From assembly GCA_025769875.1 (NCBI GenBank), contig JAGFNK010000169.1, positions 1 through 64,000 of the forward strand: 64,000 nucleotides of DNA. The letters are read 5' to 3'. This stretch comes from Russula earlei (Eukaryota > Basidiomycota > Agaricomycetes > Russulales > Russulaceae). Positions 23,415 through 35,100 of the stretch are shown in pieces. Below the pieces are notes generated by a model, which worked only from the letters and a program-made list of their open reading frames with translations, searched no databases and had not been told where the DNA came from. A program made the translations under genes and the position numbers. Positions within the stretch are counted from its first letter, which is position 1. Each line of letters starts with the position of its first letter.

Positions 23415-26400
23415 TTATAGTAACACTTCACTATATACTATATTCTTAGTGGAAGCCTCCCTCTTCTCTTCCTCCCAAATCACCTTGATGTTGGAGACAG
23501 AGGTCACCCTTGACACCCCAACATAAAATTGCCCATGTGTGAACACTGGCTTTCTTAAATCCAACCCAACATGTTTCAGTGTTTGCCCTTGTGACTTGTT
23601 GATGGTCATAGCAAAGCATGCCCTCACAGGGAATTGCCTCCTTGTGAACTTGAAAGCAACTTGATCCTCTGTTGGTTGGCAAGGGATCCTTGGGATGAAG
23701 ACCTTCTCCCTTGCATGCTCCCCTGTTATCAGCTCAACTTCTAGCACCCTGTTGCTAGACCTCCTCAAGATCCCTCTGCTCCCATTGCAGACACCATGCC
23801 TGGCATCCAAGTTCCTCAGCACCATCACAGGACAGCCCACCTTGAGCTCTAGCTTGGCAAGAGGAAGTCCAGAGCAGTTGATTGAGTTCAGGTACTCCAC
23901 TGGATAGTTCAGCATCACATCAGCATCCTCACTCTGCTCAGAAGTGGGAATGCTGTCTGCACTTTGAAACACTTGTCCTCTCCCTGGGAACCTCCTAAGC
24001 ACCTCCTTGTTGATGCTGTCCACATCAGTGTTAAGGCTAGAAAGGATGGCGCGCTCTGCAAAGAACTGGGAAGAAGGGTTGCCAGTGTCAAGGCCAGGGT
24101 AGATGCTATCAATCAGAGAGGAAACTGTGTTCTCCCTGCACTTCATGTAGGGGGGAAGATGGATGATAGAGTTTGGATCAGTGTGCCTGCCTTTTCCAAC
24201 CTCCAGTTGCCACTGTGCAAAGTTGGCCTCAGCTTGAATGCCAGTGTTGAGGCGCATATTTTGGTGGAGATGAAGCACTTTGATGGATCTCCAGAGGGGG
24301 GAGCGCTGTAGGCAGGCACCTACTATCTGAGGCCTTGATCCTTGCACAATAACAGGAAGGATCTGCTGAAAGTCACCACCAAAGACAAAGGTAAGACCAC
24401 CAAAGGGCTTGTCAGAGTCACAGATGTCCTTGAATGACCTGTCCACTGTCTCCATCACATGCCTGTGCTGCATGGGAGCCTCATCCCAAATGACCAAGTC
24501 AGTAATGCGAATCAGGTCTGCTAAATGTGAGTTTTTGGAGATGTTGCAGACAGTGGACTCATGGGAGGGAATGGGGATCTTGAAACAGGAGTGTGCAGTG
24601 CGCCCTCCCTTGAGAAGGAGTGCAGCAATGCCAGAGGAAGCAACACAGAGCACAATCTTGTGTTGAGAGCGCAGATGGTAGCAGAGGGTGTTGTAGAGAT
24701 AAGTCTTGCCAGTACCCCCAGGGCCATGAAGGAAAAAGATCTCCCCTGTCTTGTTGAGGACAGCAGAGGTGATCCCCACAAAAGCAGTCTGCTGGTCAAT
24801 ATTAAGCTTGTCAATAGACTCAGCTGCAAGAACAGCCTGTTCCTCTAGGTCATACTGGTGCTGCTCCTGAATGAGAGGATTCCCTGCAATGGCCCCCCAG
24901 TTCTCAACAAACTGAGGCATGGTTGGCCAATCCTGAAGTCTCTTGGCAGAGTGGGAGAGGAGGAGGTCAATGAGATAGAGGCCATAGTCCTTCACCTGTT
25001 CATCAGTTGGCTCTGGGATGTTGAGATGATGCTGGAGCTTGTGCTTAAGGTCATCACAGATAGATGCAGAGAATCTGTCCCAAAGTGCCCTAGGTTGAGA
25101 AGGGATGCAGTCCTTGAGGATGGTGACAAAGAGGTGGCGCAGCTGAGCACCTGTGCACATATGACTGGCTTCCTCCAAGCATTGCTGCCACTCTTGATCA
25201 TCTTCTAGAAGACCTCTTGCAATGCAAGCCTCTCTGAAAGAGGGATAGAGAGTGCCTTCAAATGAGCAAAGGTGTTCAAAGGAGGTTGCACCCTTGACAG
25301 AGGTGAGAAGGAGGCGCAGGTAGAAGCGCTCTCCAGAAGTAGGGTGAGCATGGAACATCCTCCCAATAGCAAAGCCCCTGTCCCTTGGAGTCCACCTATG
25401 AGTGCTTTTGTTCCAGACCATCTTGGAGGGATAATCTTGGTAGAGAAGATCCAGAATGTCAGAGCCCTCTGGAGCAGCAGCATTGGCCTCAAACCATCCA
25501 GTGAGTGTGGTGGGCTTATTTGGGACTTCCTCAAGAACTTGAGGATTGTAGACAACACTGTGCTGATCAGGAAGATGGACCTGGAGGCGCACCACATTGG
25601 GAACCTGCTCCTGCAGCTCAAAGAGAAAGAGTCTCCACACTGCCTCACAGCTGCTGACATATCTTGCATCCAAGTAGAGCTTGACCTCATCCATGCACCT
25701 GCCAAACTGCATAGTGGTCCTGTCATGGCCCTTGTAGACATACTTGTAGATATACTTGAGAGCCTTGACAGAGGCAACAGACTCCACATTGATGTGACAC
25801 CTGTACTTCCAGATGAGAAAAGGGGAATGACAGACCACCCATTGGTTTGTGATCTCCTTGCCACCAATGAGATGAGCATGGCCAGTGTCCCTCCTCCTGG
25901 TGCGCGCATAAGAGTCCTCAGTCACAGAAGTCTCCTCCCTAAAGGGCTTAGGAAAACCCTTGGAACATGAGCCATTCACCATGCAAGGGGAATTCCTGTT
26001 CTGGTTGCCACAGGGCCTGTGAACCATGAACTTCTTGATGAGTTCAAGCAGCTCAGGATTGTCTTCTGGGAACTCAGAAGACATGAGACTGTCAATCTGG
26101 TCAGGGGTGCGCAACTTGGAGTGGGGCTGAAGGAAGACAATGATGTGGGCATGGGGGAGGCCCCTCTTCTGAAACTCTATGGTGTAAAGGTGAGCTGCCC
26201 AATCACCCAGCAAGCCAGCCTTGATGTCATTGATGAGGGACCTGAGCTTGGCATGAAAGACTCTGACCACCAAGTCAGGGCGCTCATTGGCAGTCTGCCC
26301 AGGGAGGAGAGCAGAGTGAACCTCAGGCCATGAGGGATTGGCAGTCATGGTGATGAAGAGGTCACCCCCACCATAGAAGCGGTTGATGGCCAAGGCATCT

Positions 26401-28576
26401 TGGAGATGCTGCTGCATGTTTCTGGTGCTGCCAGAGAAGCTGGAGGGAAGGATGAATCTCTTGCCTAGTTGGTCCCTGTCAACATCAACATTGGCAGCAA
26501 CAGCATCTGCCAGACCCTTATAGATCTCCACCCTGAGCTTGTTTTGATTCATCCTGATGAAGTTAAGGCGATACTGCTCTGCAACTGCCCATGCCTCACA
26601 GGCATACACTTGAAAGAGTTTGCCAGAGAGGAAGATGTGATGAGAGTCAGAGAGATGAGGGCGAATATGAAGGCGATAGCGATGAAATTGAGCCAAGGAA
26701 ACACACTTCCTCTGAGCAGGGCCACCTTGGACATTTTGATAAGGGATGTTTGGGAACCATCCTAACTGGCCAGTGGGAAAAAGCAAGACATATCTGAGTG
26801 AGGGGTAGAAAGGATGGGTATCAGAGATGCGCTGTAGAGGGCCCTCCCTAAGGTGTAAGATGATATCTTGTGAATGCCTAGGCTCATCCCCATCACCTGG
26901 AATAATGGCTGCAATCTCATTGATGGCAGCATCAGGGGCATTATAGCGATGCCTATCACATGCAGCATCAAAGTGAAGTGAGAGAGTGCAGTCTTGCTCT
27001 CTAGGAAGGTGGTGAGTCAACTCATAAGCCTGCTTGAACTTCTGGACTGCAGCATGAGAGCGATAGAGCATGTCCTGAAGAGTTTGCATGGTGTTCTGAT
27101 GCAAGTGAGAGTTGGCAGGATGGGCCATGCGCATATTGAGGGCCTGGTCAGGGTCATAAATGTAGAGTTGAGCATAAGAAGGGGCAGCAGCATCAGGTCC
27201 CTCTGGTGGCAAAAGAGACCCAATTCTGTGAATGAGCTCCCCATGAAGCTTAAAGACCCAAGGCCCTTGTCCTTGATTAACAGAATGATCCACTTGTCTT
27301 CCCACTGAGGTAAAGGCCAAAGCATTATTATAAGAGAGAATATGAAGGCGAAATGCTTTAGAAGTGGGATCTTGGCCAGTGAGGAGGTTGTAAAGCTCAG
27401 GGGGACATGGATGAAGAGCAGGAAGGGCAATCTTGCCACTCAAGCAACACATGCCAAACTTGGGGGTCCTTTTAGATGAGTTGGTAAGGCGCTCATCTAG
27501 CCAATGGAGTGCCTTGCAGAAAGAGCATTGGATGGTCAAGTCCTTAAGATCATGAATGGCCCATGTAGGATCAAAAGGATGTCGTGCCATTGGCATGGCT
27601 TGAGGGGGTGGCAGCTGAGGTTGCTATAATATATATTAAGTATATATGTTTCCCTTTAAAGAATAGAAACTTACAGGCAAGGGATCTTCTGGATAAACTT
27701 GGGCATGAGGATAAGGAAGAGGGCTTGGAGGAGCAGAGGATGGAGAAGGAGGTGGAGAAGGAACAGGGGAAGAAGGAGGGGAAGGAGTGGGAGGGGCAGG
27801 GGCAGGGGCAGGAGCAGGAGCAGGAGCAGGTGCAGGTGCCAGATTCACAGGAAATCCTAACATAGAGGGAGGGCCAGAAGGAATCAAAGTGGTCTAGAGA
27901 AGTGCAAGTTCATTAAACTGAATCAGAAATACATACTCAACACTTACAGGGGCAGGAATGTGACTACCTCCATGCTGTGGAGGAGGGACAGGGACAGAAG
28001 AAAATCTTGACATAAATGAGCCAGAAGAAATAGGTTGTCCTCTTTGCTGTGGAAGAGGAGGAAGGGCAGCAATCTGTGCAGCCAAGCCAGCTGGCAAATG
28101 CTGATATGGCATATTAGGAAGAGGAAGGGGAAAGGGGGGGTTAGTGGCAAGATCAGGAGTAGAAACAGAGCCAGAGCCAGATCCATAGACAGAAGCAGAA
28201 GCAACAGCAGAGGTAGAGCCAGAGCCAGGGGCAGCAGAATGTGACCTTGTAATAATCTGCAACTCATATGTTAAAATGTCTTATTTTGAGACAATCTTAG
28301 TTGACTTACAGGAGGAGGGGCAAGAAGAGAAGTGGCAGAAGTTCGACCATGGTGTTGTGGTGGAAGAGGCATTGGTTGAAGGGCTGCCAATTGAGCAGCT
28401 AAATTAGCTGGTAAGTGCTGATATACTCGTCCTTGAAATTGAACTGGTTGTCTGGCAGTTGAGGCACTGGCAGGTGTCCTACGCTGTTCAGGACTGCCCA
28501 AAGTGCGACTGGCACGCTCAGCTTGGCGTCCAGCAGCCTGAGATTGTTGAGGGGATGTGGGAGGAGTGCCAGACAT
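23415..28576 (-). CDS. Helitron RepHel protein, U6 copy
   Basis: Same role and layout as the U3 copy. Exons on minus are 28576-28310, 28256-27948, 27893-27675 and 27623-23415, all phase 0 with GT..AG introns of 53, 54 and 51 bp, giving about 1,667 aa. The leader is longer than in the other copies, with extra Gly-Ser and Pro-Ala repeats (a run of AP dipeptides in exon 3). The HUH motif LPHAHIIVF, KYIYKYVYKG, GPGGTGKT, VIWDEAP and VGVSRV are all present. An open frame continues upstream of the chosen ATG; MSGTPPTSPQQ was chosen because it aligns with the starts in U3 and U7 and follows a conserved leader-intron acceptor. It is the most divergent of the three in the helicase half, yet close to U3 across the HUH block. 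Confidence 0.9.
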
Positions 28577-28584
28577 AGTAGGGG

Positions 28585-28744
28585 CTAATAAAAGAGACAG
28601 GATCATCAACACTGCCATAATTAAAACACAGCAAACATACCTTGTTGATTGTTGAGAAGGGAGGAAGTTGAAGGGTTGTGAGTGGCTGAAAAACATATTC
28701 ATATTTAAAAAAATATCCAGCTGTCCAGAAAGTGAGGGACTCAC
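28585..28744 (-). other. Conserved 5' leader intron of RepHel (U6)
   Basis: Donor GTGAGTCCCTCAC at 28744 and acceptor TTTATTAG ending at 28585, eight bases before the ATG. It is the counterpart of the U3 and U7 leader introns, but longer (160 bp). Confidence 0.45.
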
Positions 28745-29334
28745 TTTATAGAGAAACTGGACAGTTCAGTAGGGGCAGAGGATGGTGGTTGGAGGCAGAG
28801 GATTGATTTCCGCAGCACCAACAGGCAAGCACCTGTTTATGTCCCTGAGCCCAAGCCCAAGTTCCGCGTCGCGTGGAGCCCGGCCCGGTTAACCGGCCTC
28901 TGCTCACCCGCACATGCCCGCACATGCCCACACTCTAGCTGTCTGAGGGAAAGCCAAGCCAAGTTAGACAACAACACTGACATTGTTTTATGCAATCTTA
29001 TATTTATTTGAGCAGGAAGTGAATTACATCTATAAATACTACAAAAGACTATGGAAGCAGCAGGTAAGGGAGGCAGGGCACAACACACGTTGTCTGTCTC
29101 GATCGAGAGTATGGCAAAGGGAAAAAAAAGGGAATGCGTCAAGCTGTCGCCGTCCCATGAGAACGAATGCTTGCGCACTCGGTGCGTCACGGCCGCCAAC
29201 ACGTGCCTCGCCGCCGTCTCCGTCATTGTCGTCACCATCGTCGCCGTACGCTCAAAGCCACTCTCACACCCACGCCCATGCCCACGCCCTCGCCCACGCA
29301 GGCAGCGGCAGCGGCGCCCTCGCCGGATCTTTGC

Positions 29335-29523
29335 GCTCCGGCAGCGCTGCCGCCACGCAGAGATGGGCTCCGTGCCGGCGAGCTCGGCGTCGTACGGTGC
29401 GAGCGTGCTCAGGTCGTGCCAGAGCCATCGACCCGCGAGCAGCTCAGTCGACGTCCACTGCAGCGCCGCATTCATGTGGTCCACCGACACAGCGATCCGC
29501 ACGCCGCCATACCTGTCGTGCAC
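29335..29523 (-). pseudogene. Probable captured host-gene fragment in U6
   Basis: Within a longer minus-strand open frame, about 63 codons have protein-like composition quite unlike the surrounding repeat: VHDRYGGVRIAVSVDHMN, then ALQWTSTELLAGRW and LAPYDAELAGTEPISAW. The stretch is GC-rich and is absent from U3, U7 and the non-autonomous units. The base before the GTATGG core is an AG, compatible with a splice acceptor of the donor gene. The family is not recognised. Helitrons are known to pick up exons of host genes, which is the most likely reading; a chance open frame is the alternative. Confidence 0.4.
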
Positions 29524-29749
29524 AGCAGAAAGTGGGGTGGGAAGGGAGGGGGCAGCGTCATCGCCGCGTCCAGGCCATGCCGTGTCACCGTGAAGAGAGG
29601 CTGTGCGCGAATGTATCACACCCATTGAGCGAAAACCTAATGGTTGTGGCCCTCGGGTGCGGCCACTGTGGTGCCAGTAGTGTGGTCGCCTTTCGGAATA
29701 AATGAGTACAAATTTAAAAGATGCACCGGCGCCGCGCACATGTGCCAAG

Positions 29750-31980
29750 CGTGTTCCAGGTACTGTCGCGTTTTGTGCTCAGGGGTCTTGAGTGTGGTGC
29801 CAGCAGTACTCGTGTCCCACAAAAACGCAGGAGGTCACAGCGATGCGGGAAATGGGGCCGCTCGGTAGACAGACTCGTTTTCTCGCCAGGGTATCGGGTG
29901 TGGGCAAAGCACGATCTTGAATGGAGGCAGCTTAGAGCATTTGAGCAGAGGGAGGAGGGTATGAGAGGAAGGTCATGAAAACGAACAGGAAAACACCACA
30001 GGGATGCATCGGAAGGCGGGAGCGGTCCTGGCTGTGCTGTTGCTGTGAGAAGAGGCCAAAAAGAGCAAGTAAAAAAGAAATAAAAAAGCGCACCGGTGTA
30101 AGGGAAAACGCACGCGCTCGCGCAGAGAAACAGGCGAGTTATGTTCGAGGAAACTTGCGCTGACAGAGCCTGCCATTTTGTGGATTGGGACAGGGTTGTT
30201 GGTCACGTGTCGTCAGGTTCCTGTGCGAATTCGCCGGCCGCGCGTCCTTCGGTCGGAAATGGGTATTAGATAGAAACTCAAGAGGAAAGAAAAGGAAGAA
30301 GGCACGCACGCACGCACCGGTAAGACACCCCACCACTGTGACGTGTGAAAATCGCGCATGCAACGGAGAAAGCAAGGAATACGATAAAACTAAGCAGAGC
30401 TCCACACATGAAAAGTGCGCACGCGGGAGAAAGCGTGCTGCATGTGGTCAGATATTCGAATGTGGAGTGGATTAGAGTGAAACTGAAAAGTAAGAAAACA
30501 CACGAAAATGAAAGGAAAAACACACGCGTGCGCGGTGAAATAAAAGCCAGTAATATTTGGAGGATTTGGAAGCCGGGAGAATGGCTGCCTGTGGGCCTGC
30601 AAACGACAGCGTACATGCGCGCCGCGCAAGCTAAACCTGCAAGACATCGTTAGCACTGTGCAAAGTAAAGAAGAGGGGAGGGAGAAGCGAAAGAAGGGGG
30701 AAGAACGAAAACGCACTCAAAGGGTGAGACACCCATTGACTGCCTTGACGACTGCGTCATCACCGCAGTGCTGCCCGGGCCGTTGCTGTGAGATGGGGTA
30801 CAAACACGAACACGGGAATGGTCATGCGCGAAAAACCCCGCTTGCAAAGTGGGCGAACTTTGCACGGTTTTCAGGGTCGGGGAAGGACGCAAGGTAGAGC
30901 TGAGGAGGCAGAGGAAAAAAAATAAAGAAAGGGTGAAAACGCACGAAATGCGTGTCACACGCATGCTCCACTCCTCAGCGTTCTGATGGCTGTGACATCG
31001 CCGTGGCGCAGGCCAATCTGTTGCTGTGAGAAGAGGTTAAAAAGAGCGAGTAAAAAATAAAATAAAAAAGATCAAACGCACCAGGGTTCATGGTTGCACA
31101 GGATAGTGTTCATGGCCATTTTGGTCTTGCACTGGAGTCGCCACGCGTGCTGGAGGAGATTGTGAAGCAGTGGGCATTGAGGTGCAATGGAATGCGTGAT
31201 GATGGGAGAGCAAGAGAAATTTCGCCAGGGTGGATGTGCCGTCGTCACGGCCATGGGCACGTCGCCATCACGGCGGCCAGATCGTCACAGTGGCCATGGG
31301 CCATGCTCACGATTCGTGGCCGTCGCGAGGTCGCCATGGCCATGCCCGAGTCGTCGTCATCGTCGCGAGAGGAGGGGAATGGGGGCCAGTGGGTGGAGTG
31401 CTTCGCCAGGGCAAACGTGCCGTCGTCATGGCCATGAGCACACCACCGTCACGGCGGCCAGATCGTCACAGTGGCCATGGGCCACGCTCACGATTCATGG
31501 CCGTCGCGAGGGCACTATGGCCATGCCCGAGTCGTCGTCATCGTCATCAATGCAGTGACACAGGATATGGGAGTGGGGAAGCAGCTTGAGTGGTAGTAAG
31601 GAGAGGGAGAGGATGAGAGAGAGCGCGTGAAAACGAAACAAAAAACGCACCTGCGGAAACAACAGCTCGCAGGAAAACTCCAATGAGGCCAGTGAAATTT
31701 TGAGGAAACCGGGGTTTTGAGAGTCTTGAACTGGGACCTTGGGGAAGGAAGAGTGGGAAGGAAAGGGGAAAGAGAGGAAGAAGGAAGGCAGAGAGAGGAA
31801 GGACGGCAGAACGAAAAAACGAACGCGCGTTCGTAAAACGAAAACGCCGCAGCTGAAAGAATTTTTTCATTGCTTAGTAAACTTAAAGATCCATTTAAGG
31901 AAATTCTTGGTAAGCAAAAGCGTCCAAATGGAGGCAGCTCGGGGCGGACCCTGACTCTCCGTTCTCATTTTAATTAGTTG
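29750..31980 (-). repeat. Non-coding right part of U6
   Basis: Purine-rich mosaic. 30200-31150 matches U1 1365-2290 (and U4, U5). 31220-31590 matches the U2 blocks near 6745-7090. 31650-31980 matches U0. A (CGCA)n microsatellite lies near 30303. No gene supported. Confidence 0.6.
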
Positions 31981-32120
31981 ACAAGCTGAAGCTTGCTTGG
32001 GCTACGCCCAAGGGGTGCGCCTTTGGCGGGGTGCTTTTGAGCATTGTTTAAGAGAGAGGAGATACATCATAAAGAAGAGACAGTACATAGTACATATACT
32101 GAACACACAACCTGTCACAA

Positions 32121-35100
32121 CTACTGCAGTAGTACTTCACTATATACAATATTTTTAGTCAAGCCCTCCCTCTTCTCTTCCTCCCAAATGGCCTTGATGT
32201 TCAAGAGAGAAGTTACCCTTGAGACCCCCACATAGAATTGCCCATGTGTGAACACAGGCCTTCTCAAGTCTAGCCCAACATGCTTCAGGGTCTGCCCTTG
32301 AGACTTGTTGATAGTCATGGCATAGCATACCCTGACAGGGAATTGCCTCCTTGTGAACTTGAAGGCGACCTGTTCCTCTGTTGGCTGGCATGATATCCTG
32401 GGGATGAAGACCTTCTTTCCCACATGCTCCCCTGTGATCAGTTCAACATCTAGCACCCTGTTGGTATACCTCCTCAAGATCCCTCTGCTGCCATTGCACA
32501 CACCATGCCTTGGATCCAAGTTCCTCAGCACCACCACAGGACAGCCCACCTTCAGCTCCAGCTTAGCAAGAGGCAGTCCAGAGCAGTTGATTGAATTTAG
32601 GTACTCCACTGGATAGTTCAGCATCACATCAGCATCTCCACTTTGATCAGAAGGGGGAATGCTGTCTGCACTGTGAAAGAGCTGTGCCCTTCCTGGGAAC
32701 CTCCTAAGCACCTCCTTGTTGATGCTGTCCACATCAGTGTTAAGGCTAGAGAGGATGGCCCGCTCTGCAAAGTACTGAGAAGAAGGATTGCCAGTGTGAA
32801 GGCCAGGGTAGATGCTGTCAATCAGAGAGGAGACTGTGTTCTCTCTGCACTTCATGTAGGGGGGAAGATGGATGATAGAGTTGGGATCAGTGTGCTTGCC
32901 TTGCCCAACCTCCAGCTGCCACTGTGCAAAGTTGGCCTCAGCTTGAATGCCAGTGTTGAGGCGCATATTTTGGTGGAGATGAAGCACTTTGATGGATCTC
33001 CAGAGGGGGGAGCACTGTAGGCAGGCACTCACAATCTGAGGCCTTGATCCCTGCACAATCACAGGAAGGATCTGCTGAAAGTCACCACCAAAGACAAAGG
33101 TCACTCCACCAAAGGGCTTGTCAGAGCCACAGATGTCCTTGAATGACCTGTCCACTGTCTCCATCACATGCCTGTGCTGCATTGGAGCCTCATCCCAGAT
33201 CACCAAGTCAGTGAGGCGAATGAGGCCTGCCAAATCTGAATTTTTGGAGAAGTTGCAGACAGTGGACTCATGGCAAGGAATGGGGATCTTGAAGCAGGAA
33301 TGTGCAGTGCACCCTCCCTTGAGAAGGAGTGCAGCAATGCCAGAGGAAGCAACACAGAGCACAATCTTGTGTTGGGAACGCAGCTGATAGCAGAGGGTGT
33401 TATAGAGGTAGGTCTTGCCAGTGCCTCCAGGGCCATGAAGGAAAAAGATCTGCCCAGTCTTGTTTGTGACAGCAGAGATGATGTTGTCAAAGGCAACTTG
33501 CTGCTGAAGGTTGAGTTTAGGTATGCACTGTGTGGCAAGGAGAGTCTGCTCTGCAAGGTCATACTGAACCTGCTCCTGGATGAGAGGATTGCCATGAATG
33601 ACCCCCCAGTTCTCAACAAACTGAGGCATGGTTGGCCAGTCTTGTAGCCTTTTGGCAGAGTGGGAAAGGAGCTGGTCAATGAGGTAGAGCCCATAGTCCT
33701 TTATCTGTGCATCAGTTGGCTGTGGAATGGTGAAATGCTGCTGGAGTGTGTGGCAGAGGTCATCACAGATGGAAGGCCAGAATCTGTCCCAAAGTGCCCT
33801 AGGATCAGTAGGGATGCAGTCCTTGAGGATGGTGACAAAGAGGTGGCGCAGCTGAGCTCCAGTCTGCATGTGACTTGCCTCTTCCAAGCATTGCTGCCAC
33901 TCTTGATCATCTTCCAAGAGCCCTCTTGCAATGCAAGCCTCTCTGAAAGAAGGGTAGAGAGTGCCTTGAAAGGAGCAAAGGTCATCAAAGGAAGTTGCAC
34001 CCTTGACAGAGGTCAGAAGGAGGCGCAGATAGAAGCGATCTCCAGAAGTGGGGTGCACATAGTACATCCTCCCAATGGCAAAGCCACTCTTCCTAGGAGT
34101 CCACCTGTGAGTGCTGGCATTCCAGACCATCTTGGAGGGATAATCTTGGTAAAGAAGATCCAGAATGCCAGAGCCCTCTGGAGCAGCAGCATTGGCCTCA
34201 AACCATCCTGTGAGTGTGGTGGGCTTGTCTGGGACTTCCCCAAGATCATGAGGATTGAAAACAACAGTGTGCTTATGAGGAAGATGGACCTGGAGGCGCA
34301 CCACATTGGGAACCTGCTCCTGCAGCTCAAAGAGGAAGAGTCTCCACACTGCCTCACAGCTGCTGACATATCTGGCATCCAAGTAGAGCTTGACCTCATC
34401 CATGCACCTGCCAAATGCCATTGTGGTCCTGTCATGGCCCTTGTACACATACTTGTAGATGTACTTGACAGCCTTGACAGAGGCAATAGACTCCACATTG
34501 ATGTGGCACCTGTACTTCCAGATAAGATAAGGGGAATGACAGACCACCCATTGGTTTGTGACCTCCTTTCTATCAATGAGGTGAGTGTGGCCAGTGTCCC
34601 TCCTCCTGGTGCATGCATAAGAGTCCTCAGTGACAGAAGTCTCCTCTCTGAAGGGCTTGGGAAACCCTTTAGAACATGAGCCATTTGCCATGCAGGGTGC
34701 ATTCCTGTTCTGGTTGCCACAGGGCCTGTGAACCATGAACTTCTTGATGAGCTCAAGCAGCTGAGGATTGTCCTCTGGGAACTCAGAAGACATGAGGCTG
34801 TCAATCTGATCAGGAGTGCGCAGCTTGGACTGGGGCTGAAGAAAGACAATGATGTGGGCATGAGGAAGGCCCCTCTTCTGAAATTCAATGGTGTACATGT
34901 GTGCAGCCCAATCACCAAGGAAGCCAGCCTTAATGTCATTGATCAAGGACTTGAGCTTGGCATGGAACACTCTCACCACCAAGTCAGGGCGCTCATTGGC
35001 AGTCTGCCCAGGGAGAAGAGCAGACAGAACCTCAGGCCAAGAGGGATTGGCAGTCATGGTGATGAAGAGGTCACCCCCACCATAGAAGCGGTTGATGGCC

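Larger units (their letters stand above)
23026..31980 (-). mobile_element. Autonomous Helitron unit U6
   Basis: The longest unit (9.0 kb). It contains the RepHel gene (23415-28576, minus), a leader, a probable captured gene fragment (29335-29523) and a purine-rich right part (about 29980-31980) related to U1, U2 and U0. Its 3' end is unlike the others: a long palindrome followed by a GGGGC-TGC-GCCCC mini-hairpin replaces the usual hairpin pair. The right end is of the U0/U2 type and abuts U7. Confidence 0.72.

Noticed and set aside
28837..29748. The whole 303-aa minus-strand frame in U6 as a gene
   Set aside because: Only the middle 63 codons look protein-like. The ends translate repeat-type sequence, so I kept only the fragment.
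33660..34679. A 339-aa open frame on plus, opposite the RepHel gene of U7
   Set aside because: It lies antisense to strongly conserved RepHel coding sequence, and its counterparts in U3 and U6 are broken at different places. It is a shadow frame.
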